A DNA stretch of 64,000 bases, from contig NZ_CP077089.1 in assembly GCF_014268445.2 (NCBI RefSeq), forward strand, positions 1,853,501 to 1,917,500. Direction: 5' to 3'. The stretch comes from Pseudomonas tensinigenes (GTDB taxonomy: Bacteria; Pseudomonadota; Gammaproteobacteria; Pseudomonadales; Pseudomonadaceae). The notes under the pieces were generated by a model. It worked only from the letters and a program-made list of their open reading frames with translations, made no database searches and was not told the DNA's origin. Made by a program: the position numbers and the translations under genes. Position 1 is the first letter of the stretch, and every line of letters begins with the position of its first letter. Shown piece after piece: positions 18,532 to 26,804 of the stretch.

Positions 18532-18610
18532 AGCCTGCTCGCGAAGGCGTCGTGTCAGTCGACATATACGTTACTGACACAACGTCTTCGCGAGCAGGCT
18601 CGCTCCCACA
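18532..18610. repeat. REP pair (REPIN)
   Basis: Inverted complete copies of the TGTGGGAGCGAGCCTGCTCGCGAA element flank about 30 bases, between the convergent FemAB-like and aqpZ genes. Confidence 0.94.
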
Positions 18611-18628
18611 AAGGGATTTCATACGCCT

Positions 18629-19324
18629 TCAGGTTTCTTCCTTGCCCAGCCACCGATAGATCCCGCCACCGACCACCGCGCCAATCAACGGCGCGACCCA
18701 GAACATCCACAACTGCGCGATCGCCCAGCCGCCGACCATCAGCGCCGGTCCCGTGCTGCGGGCCGGATTGACCGAGGTGTTGGTGACCGGAATCGAGATC
18801 AGGTGAATCAGCGTCAGGCCCAAGCCTATGGCGATCGGTGCCAGTCCCGGCGGTGCGCGTCTATCGGTGGCGCCGAGGATGATGATCACAAACATCGCGG
18901 TCATCACGAGTTCAGTGACGAACCCCGCCGCCATCGAGTACTTGCCCGGTGAATGCTCACCATAACCGTTGGACGCCAGGCCAGCGGCGATGTCGAAACC
19001 CTCCTTGCCGCTGGCGATGTGGGCGATCAGCGCCGCCGCGAGAATCGCGCCGAGCACTTGGGCAATGATGTAAGCGGGCAACTCCTTGGCCGGAAACCGG
19101 CCGCCGACGAACAGACCGACCGACACGGCGGGGTTGAGGTGACAGCCGCTGATGTGGCCGATGGCAAACGCCATGGTCAGCACCGTCAGACCAAACGCCA
19201 GGGCCACCCCCAGCACCCCGATTCCCAAGGGTGAAGACGCGGCGATCACCGCGCTGCCGCAACCACCCAATACCAACCAGAACGTACCCAACAACTCAGT
19301 GACTGAACGTTTGAACAGAGACAT
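18629..19324 (-). CDS. aqpZ: Aquaporin Z
   Basis: Inner-membrane water channel, 231 residues, six full helices and two half helices. The two NPA boxes are HLNPAVS (64-66) and SVNPARS (186-188). The narrow filter residues fit a water-selective AqpZ rather than a glycerol facilitator: F44, H174 and R189. ATG 19324 is preceded by AAGGA. A basic start ([10 protein letters not shown]) is typical. Stand-alone gene. Confidence 0.95.
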   Translation of the reverse strand: MSLFKRSVTELLGTFWLVLGGCGSAVIAASSPLGIGVLGVALAFGLTVLTMAFAIGHISGCHLNPAVSVGLFVGGRFPAKELPAYIIAQVLGAILAAALIAHIASGKEGFDIAAGLASNGYGEHSPGKYSMAAGFVTELVMTAMFVIIILGATDRRAPPGLAPIAIGLGLTLIHLISIPVTNTSVNPARSTGPALMVGGWAIAQLWMFWVAPLIGAVVGGGIYRWLGKEET

Positions 19325-19452
19325 GAGAGGCGTCCTTGATAGCCCTGCTATCGAGACTGCATCGAGTTGTGCATCCTTGCAGACTTACGACAGGCTCCGT
19401 TCCGGAACCTTGGCTGAGTACAGCAGGCTTTTTGCCGATTTCCAGCAAGCAC

Positions 19453-19482
19453 AAAAAAACCGCCAGCACCCGTGGTTGGCGG
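19453..19482 (-). terminator. Rho-independent terminator after the ABC exporter gene
   Basis: Read on the minus strand, CCGCCA and TGGCGG form a stem followed by seven T. It lies about 125 bases past the ABC gene stop at 19606, beyond the palindromic repeat. Confidence 0.7.
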
Positions 19483-19493
19483 GCTGTGGCGGT

Positions 19494-19595
19494 GATCGTT
19501 CCCACGCTCTGCGTGGGAATGCCTCAAGGGACGCTCCGCGTCCAGTGACGCGGAGCGTCACGGGCTGCGTTCCCACGCAGAGCGTGGGAACGATC
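19494..19595. repeat. GATCGTTCCCACGC(T/A)CxGCGTGGGAA palindromic element
   Basis: Outer arms GATCGTTCCCACGCTCTGCG and CGCAGAGCGTGGGAACGATC are perfect inverted copies. Inner arms GGGACGCTCCGCGTC and GACGCGGAGCGTC form a second stem. Other family members are at 47771 and 51460. Non-coding. Confidence 0.9.
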
Positions 19596-19605
19596 TTGGG
19601 AGAGA

Positions 19606-21438
19606 TCAATCGATGCCGACAAACCCCCCGGTCTGATGCGCCCACAACCGTGCATACAAGCCACGGTGAGCCAGCAATTCAGCATGGGTGCCGCTCTCGG
19701 CAATCTTGCCGTTCTCCAGGACCACCAGCCGATCCATCCGCGCAATGGTCGAGAGTCGGTGCGCAATCGCGATCACGGTTTTGCCCTGCATCAGGGTTTC
19801 CAGGCTTTCCTGAATCGCCGCTTCGACTTCCGAGTCCAGCGCCGAGGTGGCTTCGTCCATGATCAGGATCGGCGCGTCCTTGAGCAGCACGCGTGCAATA
19901 GCGATGCGCTGGCGCTGGCCACCGGACAACTTCACTCCGCGCTCACCAACATGCGCATCGAAACCCGTGCGACCTTCAGCGTCCGATAGCAGCGGAATGA
20001 ACTCATCGGCGCGCGCCTTGTGCACCGCATCCCACAACTCGGCGTCGGTAGCATCCGGTTTGCCGTACAGCAAGTTGTCGCGGATCGAACGGTGCAGCAG
20101 CGAGGTGTCTTGGGTGATCATGCCGATCCGCGCACGCAGGCTTTCCTGACCGACTTCGGCGATGTTCTGGCCGTCGATCAGAATGCGTCCGCCTTCGACG
20201 TCGTACAGGCGCAGCAACAGGTTGACCAGCGTTGATTTGCCGGCACCAGACGGCCCGATCAAGCCGATTTTCTCGCCCGGTTTGATGTTCAGGTTGAGGT
20301 CGCCGATGATCCCGCGCTTTTTGCCGTAGTGAAAATCCACGTGCTCGAAACGCACTTCGCCACGGGCCACGTCCAGCGGTTTGGCCTGCTCGTGATCGGT
20401 GACGCTGACCGGTTGCGAGATGGTGCGCAGCCCGTCCTGAACCATGCCGATGTTTTCGAAAATGCCGGTGACCACCCACATGATCCAGCCGGACATGTTG
20501 ACGATGCGGATCACCAGGCCGGTGGCCAAGGCAATCGCACCGACAGTGATCAGCGACTGCGTCCACAACCACAGCGCCAACGCCGTGGTGCCGACGATCA
20601 GCAAGCCGTTCATGGCAGTGATTACCACGTCCATGCTGGTGACGACGCGGCCGGCCATTTGTGCTTTGACGGTCTGTTCTTCGATGGCTTCCTTGGCGTA
20701 GTGCTGTTCGAAGTTGGTGTGGGCGAACAGCTTCAGCGTGGCGATGTTGGTGTAGCCGTCGACGATGCGGCCCATCAGTTTCGAGCGCGCGTCGGAGGCT
20801 TCCACCGAGCGCTCTTTCACGCGCGGTACGAAGTAATACAGCGCGCCGATGTAGGCGACGATCCACGTCAACAGCGGGATCATCAGGCGCCAGTCGGCTT
20901 CGGCGAACAACACCAGCGAACTGATCGCATAGATCACCACGTGCCACAGCGCATCGACCGCTTGCACCGCCGAATCACGCAGCGAGTTGCCGGTCTGCAT
21001 GATGCGCTGGGCGATGCGCCCGGCAAAGTCGTTCTGGAAGAAATTCAGGCTCTGTTTGAGCACGTAGCTGTGGTTCTGCCAGCGGATCATGCTGGTCATG
21101 CCGGGGCTTAACGTCTGATGCACCAGCAAGTCGTGCAGGCCGAAGAAAATCGGCCGCAGGACGAGGGCAACCACCAGCATCCACGTCAGTTCGAGGGCGT
21201 GGTCGCTGAAGAAATTCGGGTTGGGTGTGCCTTGGGCCAGGTCGATGATACGGCTCAGGTAACTGAACAGTGCCACTTCGATCAATGCGGCGAACAGGCC
21301 AACGACGAGCAGGGCGGCAAAACTCGGCCAGACCTGCTTGAGGTAATAGGTGTAGAAGGGGAGAACGCGGTCCGGCGGAGACGCCGTCGGGGCTTCACGG
21401 AATATGTCGATCAGTTGTTCGAAACGGCGATAGAGCAT
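19606..21438 (-). CDS. ABC transporter, fused permease/ATP-binding exporter
   Basis: 610-residue half-transporter of the MsbA/multidrug exporter type. Six membrane helices (about 35-340) precede the nucleotide-binding domain. Walker A is GPSGAGKST, the Q loop is in MITQD, the signature is LSGGQRQ, Walker B is ILIMDEATSALD, and the switch histidine is in IAHRLSTIA. It should work as a homodimer in the inner membrane, exporting a lipid or hydrophobic compound. Next to ppiA and the hydrolase it keeps the order of P. aeruginosa PA3226-PA3228. Start ATG 21438 has only a weak ribosome site. Confidence 0.92.
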   Translation of the reverse strand: MLYRRFEQLIDIFREAPTASPPDRVLPFYTYYLKQVWPSFAALLVVGLFAALIEVALFSYLSRIIDLAQGTPNPNFFSDHALELTWMLVVALVLRPIFFGLHDLLVHQTLSPGMTSMIRWQNHSYVLKQSLNFFQNDFAGRIAQRIMQTGNSLRDSAVQAVDALWHVVIYAISSLVLFAEADWRLMIPLLTWIVAYIGALYYFVPRVKERSVEASDARSKLMGRIVDGYTNIATLKLFAHTNFEQHYAKEAIEEQTVKAQMAGRVVTSMDVVITAMNGLLIVGTTALALWLWTQSLITVGAIALATGLVIRIVNMSGWIMWVVTGIFENIGMVQDGLRTISQPVSVTDHEQAKPLDVARGEVRFEHVDFHYGKKRGIIGDLNLNIKPGEKIGLIGPSGAGKSTLVNLLLRLYDVEGGRILIDGQNIAEVGQESLRARIGMITQDTSLLHRSIRDNLLYGKPDATDAELWDAVHKARADEFIPLLSDAEGRTGFDAHVGERGVKLSGGQRQRIAIARVLLKDAPILIMDEATSALDSEVEAAIQESLETLMQGKTVIAIAHRLSTIARMDRLVVLENGKIAESGTHAELLAHRGLYARLWAHQTGGFVGID

Positions 21439-21479
21439 CAGATAACCGCCCGGAGTACGGGCTCTCCTTTTATCGGTGT

Positions 21480-21509
21480 GAGCGGCGTGAGGTTGAACTC
21501 ACGCCGCTC
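21480..21509 (-). terminator. Hairpin after ppiA
   Basis: GAGCGGCGTGAG and CTCACGCCGCTC pair perfectly over a six-base loop, 18 bases past the ppiA stop. There is no T tract, so termination strength is uncertain. Confidence 0.55.
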
Positions 21510-21526
21510 GATACGCCCTGTACAGC

Positions 21527-22084
21527 TTAGTCGATGACTTTGGCCGACTTGATGAATACAGGGTCGGCAGGTACGTCTTTCATGCCGCTTTTGGTGGTGG
21601 TCGGCGAGTTGACGATGATGTCGACCACGTCCATGCCTTTGACCACTTTGCCGAATACAGCGTAGCCGTCGCCTTGGTCGAGGAAGTCGTTGTCCTTGAC
21701 GTTGATGAAGAACTGGCTGGTCGCCGAATCAGGTACGGAAGTGCGAGCCATGGACAAGGTGCCACGAACGTTAGCCAGACCGTTTTTGTGCTCGTTCTTG
21801 ATCGGCGCCTTGGTTTCTTTTTGCTGCATCTGTTGAGTGAAACCGCCGCCCTGAACCATAAAGCCCGGGATCACGCGGTGGAAAATCGTGTTGTTGTAGA
21901 AGCCGCTGTTGACGTAATCGAGAAAGTTCTTGGTGCTGATTGGCGCCTTGACCGGATCCAGTTCGATTTCGATCTGGCCGTTGGTGGTGTCCAGCAGCAC
22001 GTGCGGTGCTTTGACCGGCGTGGCTGCCATCAGGTTGGCGGCAAACAGCACAGTACCAGCGGCGAGGGCGAGTTTTTTCAGCAT
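21527..22084 (-). CDS. ppiA: Periplasmic peptidyl-prolyl cis-trans isomerase A
   Basis: Cyclophilin-type isomerase of 185 residues that helps fold exported proteins. A signal peptide ([20 protein letters not shown]) precedes the cyclophilin core. The core has [14 protein letters not shown] with the catalytic arginine, [17 protein letters not shown] in the proline pocket, and [18 protein letters not shown] 22084 lies three bases after the stop of the upstream alpha/beta hydrolase gene, so the two are co-transcribed. The closely related cytoplasmic PpiB lacks a signal peptide. Confidence 0.95.
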   Translation of the reverse strand: MLKKLALAAGTVLFAANLMAATPVKAPHVLLDTTNGQIEIELDPVKAPISTKNFLDYVNSGFYNNTIFHRVIPGFMVQGGGFTQQMQQKETKAPIKNEHKNGLANVRGTLSMARTSVPDSATSQFFINVKDNDFLDQGDGYAVFGKVVKGMDVVDIIVNSPTTTKSGMKDVPADPVFIKSAKVID

Positions 22085-22087
22085 GGG

Positions 22088-22891
22088 TCAGTGATCCTGA
22101 GATTGAGTATCGGCTGCGGCGAGGAACTCCAGCAGCGTTTGATTGAAGCGTTCGGGTTGATCGAGCGGGGTGGCGTGGCGCGAATCGGCAATCACCACCA
22201 GCCGCGCATTCGGCAGCAGTCTTACATAGGTTTCTTTCAGTGCCACTGGTGTGTAATCACGGTCGGCGCTGATGACGAGCGTTGGACAGGTCACCCGGGA
22301 AAGTCGTTCCTGAACGCCCCAGCCAACAATCGCATCGAAGCTGGCGAGATAAGCACGTTTGTCGTTTTTTGCCCAGCGTTCGGCCATTTTCTGCCGCAGA
22401 TCGGCTTGTTCCGGTTTCGGAAAAAGTTTGCCGCCGAGGGCTTTGCCGATGCTGGCGAGGCTGAGCACGCGCATCAGACTCCAGCGCTTGAACCACTGCC
22501 AGTAATCATCGCGGCTACGCAGTTTGACTTCGGGCGCGCTGTTGACGATGGTCAGGCTTTTCAGCATTTGCGGCTGATCGACGCCGAGCTGGAAGCCGAT
22601 CATACCGCCCATCGACAGCCCGACGTAATGCACCGGGCCGAGACGCAAGTGCTCGATCAGCGCAACCATGTCGGCGCTGAAGCCGGCGATGCTGTAGCGC
22701 TCACGGGGTTTGTCCGAGCGCCCGTGGCCGCGAATATCCGGGACGATCACCCGATAGTGCGCGGCGAGCGCCGGGATCTGCATTTCCCAATCCAGCGTGC
22801 TCGAACCGAGCCCGTGAACCAGCAGCAACTGCGCGCCGTGGCCATATTCCTCGTAGTGCAGGTTGCAACCTTCGTGCTCGAAATACGCCAT
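22088..22891 (-). CDS. Alpha/beta-fold hydrolase
   Basis: 267 residues. The oxyanion motif is LVHGLGSS, the nucleophile S93 is in GLSMGGM, and the acid is probably D212 in ISADRDYTP. The histidine is H239 in DSRHATPLDQP. Similar to the PA3226 group of esterase/lactonase-like enzymes; substrate unknown. No signal peptide, so cytoplasmic. It heads a two-gene unit with ppiA (three-base gap) and is preceded 14 bases upstream by the end of the LysR gene. LysR, hydrolase and ppiA may therefore form one transcript. Confidence 0.88.
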   Translation of the reverse strand: MAYFEHEGCNLHYEEYGHGAQLLLVHGLGSSTLDWEMQIPALAAHYRVIVPDIRGHGRSDKPRERYSIAGFSADMVALIEHLRLGPVHYVGLSMGGMIGFQLGVDQPQMLKSLTIVNSAPEVKLRSRDDYWQWFKRWSLMRVLSLASIGKALGGKLFPKPEQADLRQKMAERWAKNDKRAYLASFDAIVGWGVQERLSRVTCPTLVISADRDYTPVALKETYVRLLPNARLVVIADSRHATPLDQPERFNQTLLEFLAAADTQSQDH

Positions 22892-22905
22892 CGGTGAACT
22901 CCGTG

Positions 22906-23829
22906 TCAGGCTTGTTCAGGGGCGGCGAACGGTGCGTCCAGCGGCAAAGTGTCGAAGGTGCGCAGCAGTTCGATGAGGATTTGCGTGGCCGGGCCCAAGG
23001 GTTTGTCCTTGTTCGAATACAGATAGAAGCTGGAATTGCGGTTGCCGCCCCTGTCCAACGGTAGCAGCTTGAGCGAACCATCTTTCAATTCCCGCTCGAT
23101 CATGTGCCGGGGCAGCCAGGCAAAACCGAGGCCGCTGCTGACGAACGTGGCCGCCGTGGCGAGGCTGCCCACGGTCCAGCGCTGCTCGGCGCCGAGCCAG
23201 CCGACGTCCCGCGGTTGCTGGCGGCCGGAGTCGCGAATCACCACTTGCATCTGGGTTTCCAGATCCTGAAAGCTCAGCTCGCGATTGAGCCGATGCAGCG
23301 GGTGATCGGGGTGGGCGACAGCGACGAACTCGACGTCACTCAATTCCGCGCCGAGGTAGCCGGGAATGCTCAGGCCGGTGATGGCCAGATCAGCCACGCC
23401 TTCAAGCAGCACTTCTTCAACACCTGACAATACTTCCTCACGCAGACGCACGCGGCAGCCGCGACTCTGCGGCATGAACGCGGTCAATGCGCGCACAATT
23501 CGCGCGCTCGGGTAGGCCGCATCGACTACCAGCCGCACCTCGGCTTCCCAACCTTGCTCCATATGGTGGGCAAGATCTTCCAGTTGGCTGGCCTGTTTCA
23601 CCAATTGTCGCGAACGACGCAGCAACACGCCGCCGGCCTCGGTGAGCACGGCTTTGCGCCCGTCGATGCGCAGCAACGGCACGCCGAGCTGGTCCTGCAT
23701 GCGGGCGACGGTGTAACTCACCGACGATTGCGAACGGTGCAAGGCCTCGGCGGCCTGGGCGAATCCGCCGTGGTCGACCACGGCCTGCAATGTTCGCCAT
23801 TGATCCAGGGTCACGCGGGGCGCTTTCAT
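22906..23829 (-). CDS. LysR-family transcriptional regulator
   Basis: 307 residues. The N-terminal winged helix (TLDQWRTLQAVVDHGGFAQA, then RSQSSVSYTVARMQDQLG) is followed by a two-lobe effector domain. I take ATG 23829 (MKAPRV) with GGAG seven bases before; a TTG one codon earlier is in frame. It matches the position of PA3225 in P. aeruginosa, next to a hydrolase and ppiA and near azoR. It probably controls the neighbouring hydrolase or azoreductase, but no operator could be assigned. Confidence 0.9.
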   Translation of the reverse strand: MKAPRVTLDQWRTLQAVVDHGGFAQAAEALHRSQSSVSYTVARMQDQLGVPLLRIDGRKAVLTEAGGVLLRRSRQLVKQASQLEDLAHHMEQGWEAEVRLVVDAAYPSARIVRALTAFMPQSRGCRVRLREEVLSGVEEVLLEGVADLAITGLSIPGYLGAELSDVEFVAVAHPDHPLHRLNRELSFQDLETQMQVVIRDSGRQQPRDVGWLGAEQRWTVGSLATAATFVSSGLGFAWLPRHMIERELKDGSLKLLPLDRGGNRNSSFYLYSNKDKPLGPATQILIELLRTFDTLPLDAPFAAPEQA

Positions 23830-23878
23830 CAATAGCTCCTCTTGTCCTAAGCTGGCCGTCCCTCATGGAGACTGCCGA

Positions 23879-24193
23879 ATGAAAAAATTCTGTTGTGTGC
23901 TGCTGGCGCTGCTACCGCTGACTGCTTTTGCGTACCCGATCGATGTGCAGAAAGAACTCAACGGCATGAAGATCGACTACGAGACCTTCGACACCGATAA
24001 CGACATCGGCTCGATTCGGGTGGCCAACTACGGTGATGTCGACGCGACGTGCAAAGCGGTGTTCAGCAATGGCCCGGAAGCGCCGCGCACCCGCACAATC
24101 GATGTACCGGCCGGCAAACATAAAAACGCCACGGCCAAGTTCACCCGCGAGATCATCAAGCTGCGCATCAAACTGAGCTGCACCCCGAAATAA
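23879..24193 (+). CDS. Small periplasmic protein of unknown function
   Basis: 104 residues. The signal peptide MKKFCCVLLALLPLTAFA is cleaved before YPIDV. The mature part of about 86 residues has two cysteines (in ATCKAVF and LSCTPK), likely a disulfide. It is a beta-rich domain with a basic tail (KHKNATAKFTREIIKLRIKL). GGAG lies nine bases before ATG 23879. Divergent from the LysR gene with a 49-base gap. Conserved in pseudomonads (PA3224 position) but not functionally assigned to my knowledge. Confidence 0.8.
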   Translation: MKKFCCVLLALLPLTAFAYPIDVQKELNGMKIDYETFDTDNDIGSIRVANYGDVDATCKAVFSNGPEAPRTRTIDVPAGKHKNATAKFTREIIKLRIKLSCTPK

Positions 24194-24205
24194 CAGCGTA
24201 TTTAC

Positions 24206-24295
24206 TGTGGGAGCGAGCCTGCTCGCGAAGGCGTAGTGTCAGTCGACACTTTCTCTGACTAATACACCGCCTTCGCGAGCAGGCTCGCTCCCACA
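24206..24295. repeat. REP pair (REPIN)
   Basis: Intact inverted copies of TGTGGGAGCGAGCCTGCTCGCGAA flank about 40 bases between the small periplasmic gene and azoR. Confidence 0.94.
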
Positions 24296-24422
24296 GGGGT
24301 TAGGTGCATCTAAACGAATTATTCGATGCTTTGCAGCAATTATTTGCGCTTTTTCATCGATTCGACTCTGTTTAACCTTCACTCCATCGACCTACAACAT
24401 TCTCGGATGGAGGCTACACACC

Positions 24423-25022
24423 ATGTCCCGCGTTCTGATCATCGAAAGCAGCGCCCGCCAGCAAGACTCGGTATCGCGTCAACTGACCCAGACCTTCATC
24501 GGTCAGTGGAAAGCGGCGCATCCCAACGATCAGATCACCGTACGTGACCTCGCTGCGAACCCGGTACCACACCTGGACAGCAACCTGCTGGGTGGCTGGA
24601 TGAAGCCTGCCGATCAGCGCAACGCCAACGAGCAATCGTCGCTGGACCGTTCCAACGAATTGACCGATGAGTTGCTCGCCGCCGACGTGCTGGTGATGGC
24701 CGCGCCGATGTACAACTTTGCGATCCCGAGCACCCTCAAGGCCTGGCTCGACCACGTGCTGCGTGCCGGTGTGACCTTCAAGTACACCGAAACCGGCCCG
24801 CAAGGTCTGCTCAGCGGCAAACGGGCTTACGTACTGACCGCTCGCGGCGGCATCTACGCCGGCGGCCCGGCGGATCATCAGGAACCGTACCTGCGTCAGG
24901 TCATGGGTTTCATCGGCATCAACGACGTGACGTTCATTCACGCCGAGGGCATGAACCTCGGTGGCGACTTCCAGGAGAAAGGTCTGAATCAGGCCAACGC
25001 CAAGCTGTCCCAGGTCGCTTGA
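24423..25022 (+). CDS. azoR: FMN-dependent NADH-azoreductase
   Basis: 199-residue flavodoxin-fold quinone/azo reductase that transfers two electrons from NAD(P)H, protecting against quinones and thiol stress. Visible motifs are the FMN phosphate loop ESSARQQDSVSRQL, the FMN ring site MAAPMYNFAIPSTLKAWLDH, and TARGGIYAGG. Strong GGAGG ten bases before ATG 24423. Corresponds to PA3223 (azoR3) by context. Confidence 0.94.
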   Translation: MSRVLIIESSARQQDSVSRQLTQTFIGQWKAAHPNDQITVRDLAANPVPHLDSNLLGGWMKPADQRNANEQSSLDRSNELTDELLAADVLVMAAPMYNFAIPSTLKAWLDHVLRAGVTFKYTETGPQGLLSGKRAYVLTARGGIYAGGPADHQEPYLRQVMGFIGINDVTFIHAEGMNLGGDFQEKGLNQANAKLSQVA

Positions 25023-25031
25023 TATGTTAAT

Positions 25032-25067
25032 CGCCAGATAATCGCTGGATGGTCTAGTGACCTGGCG
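25032..25067 (+). ncRNA. Candidate structured RNA between azoR and its terminator
   Basis: CGCCAG (25032-25037) and CTGGCG (25062-25067) are inverted, starting 10 bases after azoR. The real terminator is another 65 bases on. The region could be a long 3' UTR or give rise to a short 3'-end-derived RNA. Evidence is only structural. Confidence 0.2.
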
Positions 25068-25130
25068 CAACCCCTTCAAGGCTCTACGCGCATCGAACCT
25101 CCCTTTGCACTTGTTGCTCCTGAGTGCTGT

Positions 25131-25169
25131 AGCCCGATTGAACGCATTAGCGAGATCGGGCTTTTTTTT
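25131..25169 (+). terminator. Rho-independent terminator
   Basis: AGCCCGAT and ATCGGGCT form an eight-pair stem followed by eight T. It ends the azoR transcript about 110 bases after the stop. Confidence 0.9.
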
Positions 25170-25292
25170 GCCTGCCGTTTCATCAAAAACACAAAAACAG
25201 AATTTTCCTACGTGATTCTCAGGTTGTCTGTCGGAAGGGGCATCCCTAGGCTTTGGCCTTGTCTGAACAGTCAGCGATCAAGGGAGATCACG

Positions 25293-25715
25293 ATGCTCAA
25301 AAAAGTCATTGCCACTATCGCATTCATTTCGGCACCCGCTTGGGCGAGCCCGCCCCCGTTCACCGGCACCGATTACAGCGGGGTTTATGAATGCAAAGGC
25401 ATGGACAGCCACATTGGCGAATTCAAAGGCACGGTCGACATGCAACTCAATGCCAGGCAAAGCACTGGGCATTACGGCGCTTACACCTTCAGGCTGACCC
25501 TGGCGGACAAATCCGTGTACGACGGTTTTGCCGCTGCCAATGCAGACTCATTGGCGATTTACTTTGCTCACACAGACGCGGCCCTGAAAGATTACGGTGT
25601 CGGTATCGCGCGGATGACCGCGGGCTCTGACGGCAAACTCGCTTTCAGCAAATACTATTACGGCCCTGAATACGAAGGCGGCGGTCACGGCATGGAAAAC
25701 TGCGTCAAGGGCTGA
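25293..25715 (+). CDS. Small secreted/periplasmic protein of unknown function
   Basis: 140 residues. A signal peptide (MLKKVIATIAFISAPAWA) is followed by a mature domain beginning SPPPFTGTDYSGVYECKG and ending GGGHGMENCVKG. Two cysteines near the ends probably form a disulfide. It is rich in Tyr, Gly and Asp. ATG 25293 has AGGGAG seven bases before; a longer frame from 25212 breaks the signal peptide. No recognised domain. Confidence 0.75.
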   Translation: MLKKVIATIAFISAPAWASPPPFTGTDYSGVYECKGMDSHIGEFKGTVDMQLNARQSTGHYGAYTFRLTLADKSVYDGFAAANADSLAIYFAHTDAALKDYGVGIARMTAGSDGKLAFSKYYYGPEYEGGGHGMENCVKG

Positions 25716-25831
25716 TTCCCCTGATTCCGTGGGGGCGGCCAAGGGCGTTCCCACGCATGCTGTCATTGCGCAGGGTTCGCGATCAGCCGTAAAACCCGCT
25801 ATCGTCGCCGCCATTCGATTTCGAGGCGAGC

Positions 25832-26698
25832 ATGGGCTATCTACTTTTTGTCACGCTGATTCAGGCGTTTTCCTTCAGCCTGATCGGCGAATACCTCGCC
25901 GGTCATGTCGACAGTTACTTCGCGGTGCTGGTGCGTGTGGTGCTGGCTGGTCTGGTGTTCATTCCGTTGACCCGCTGGCGGTCGGTCGAACCTTCGTTCA
26001 TGCGCGGCATGCTGGTGATCGGCGCCTTGCAGTTTGGCGTGACTTACGTCTGTCTTTATTTGAGCTTCCGCGTGCTGACGGTGCCGGAAGTATTGCTGTT
26101 CACTATCCTCACGCCGCTGCACGTGACGTTGATCGAAGACGCCCTGAACCGGCGCTTCAATCCGTGGGCGCTGATTGCGGCGCTGGTGGCGGTGGGCGGG
26201 GCGGCGGTGATTCGCTTTGACAGCATCAATCCGGACTTCTTCATGGGCTTCCTGCTGCTGCAACTGGCCAACTTCACCTACGCCGCAGGGCAGGTGATGT
26301 ACAAGCATCTGGTGGCGAAACACCCGAGCGACCTGCCGCATTACCGGCGTTTCGGCTTCTTCTACCTCGGCGCGCTGGCCGTGGTGCTGCCGGCATTCTT
26401 GATGTTCGGCAAAGCCAACTTCCTCCCGGAAGCTCCACTGCAATGGGCCGTGTTGCTGTTTCTCGGTCTGGTCTCGACCGCGCTGGGCATGTACTGGTGG
26501 AACAAGGGCGCATGCATGGTCAACGGCGGCACGCTGGCGGTGATGAACAACCTGCATGTTCCGGTGGGGTTGCTGCTGAATTTGCTGATCTGGAATCAGC
26601 ATGAGGAACTGGGGCGGTTGTTCCTTGGCGGGAGTGTGATTCTGGCTGCCGTGTGGATCAGCCGACTGGGCATCCGAAAAAAACCGGTCGCTGCATAA
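25832..26698 (+). CDS. EamA-family permease
   Basis: 288 residues with ten hydrophobic segments. It belongs to the branch that begins with a short periplasm-facing start (MGYLLFVTLIQAFSFSLIGE) and contains RMTP-like FTILTPLHVTLIED in helix 4. The last helices contain WWNKGACMVNGGTLAVMNN. It is distinct from the other three EamA proteins in the window and may be a carboxylate/amino-acid exporter. GAGGCGAGC precedes ATG 25832. A REP pair follows. Confidence 0.85.
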   Translation: MGYLLFVTLIQAFSFSLIGEYLAGHVDSYFAVLVRVVLAGLVFIPLTRWRSVEPSFMRGMLVIGALQFGVTYVCLYLSFRVLTVPEVLLFTILTPLHVTLIEDALNRRFNPWALIAALVAVGGAAVIRFDSINPDFFMGFLLLQLANFTYAAGQVMYKHLVAKHPSDLPHYRRFGFFYLGALAVVLPAFLMFGKANFLPEAPLQWAVLLFLGLVSTALGMYWWNKGACMVNGGTLAVMNNLHVPVGLLLNLLIWNQHEELGRLFLGGSVILAAVWISRLGIRKKPVAA

Positions 26699-26702
26699 CC
26701 CC

Positions 26703-26791
26703 TGTGGGAGCGAGCCTGCTCGCGAAGGCGCTGGGTCAGATAAGTATGGGTCGACTGACACATTGCATTCGCGAGCAGGCTCGCTCCCACA
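26703..26791. repeat. REP pair (REPIN)
   Basis: TGTGGGAGCGAGCCTGCTCGCGAA and an inverted copy (first base changed, ATTCGCGAGCAGG...) between convergent genes. Confidence 0.93.
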
Positions 26792-26804
26792 TTTGATCTT
26801 TGGG

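Noticed and set aside
25725..25770. A GTTCCCACGCATGC fragment resembling the GATCGTTCCCACGC repeat family
   Set aside because: Only one half arm is recognisable; too degraded to call as an element.
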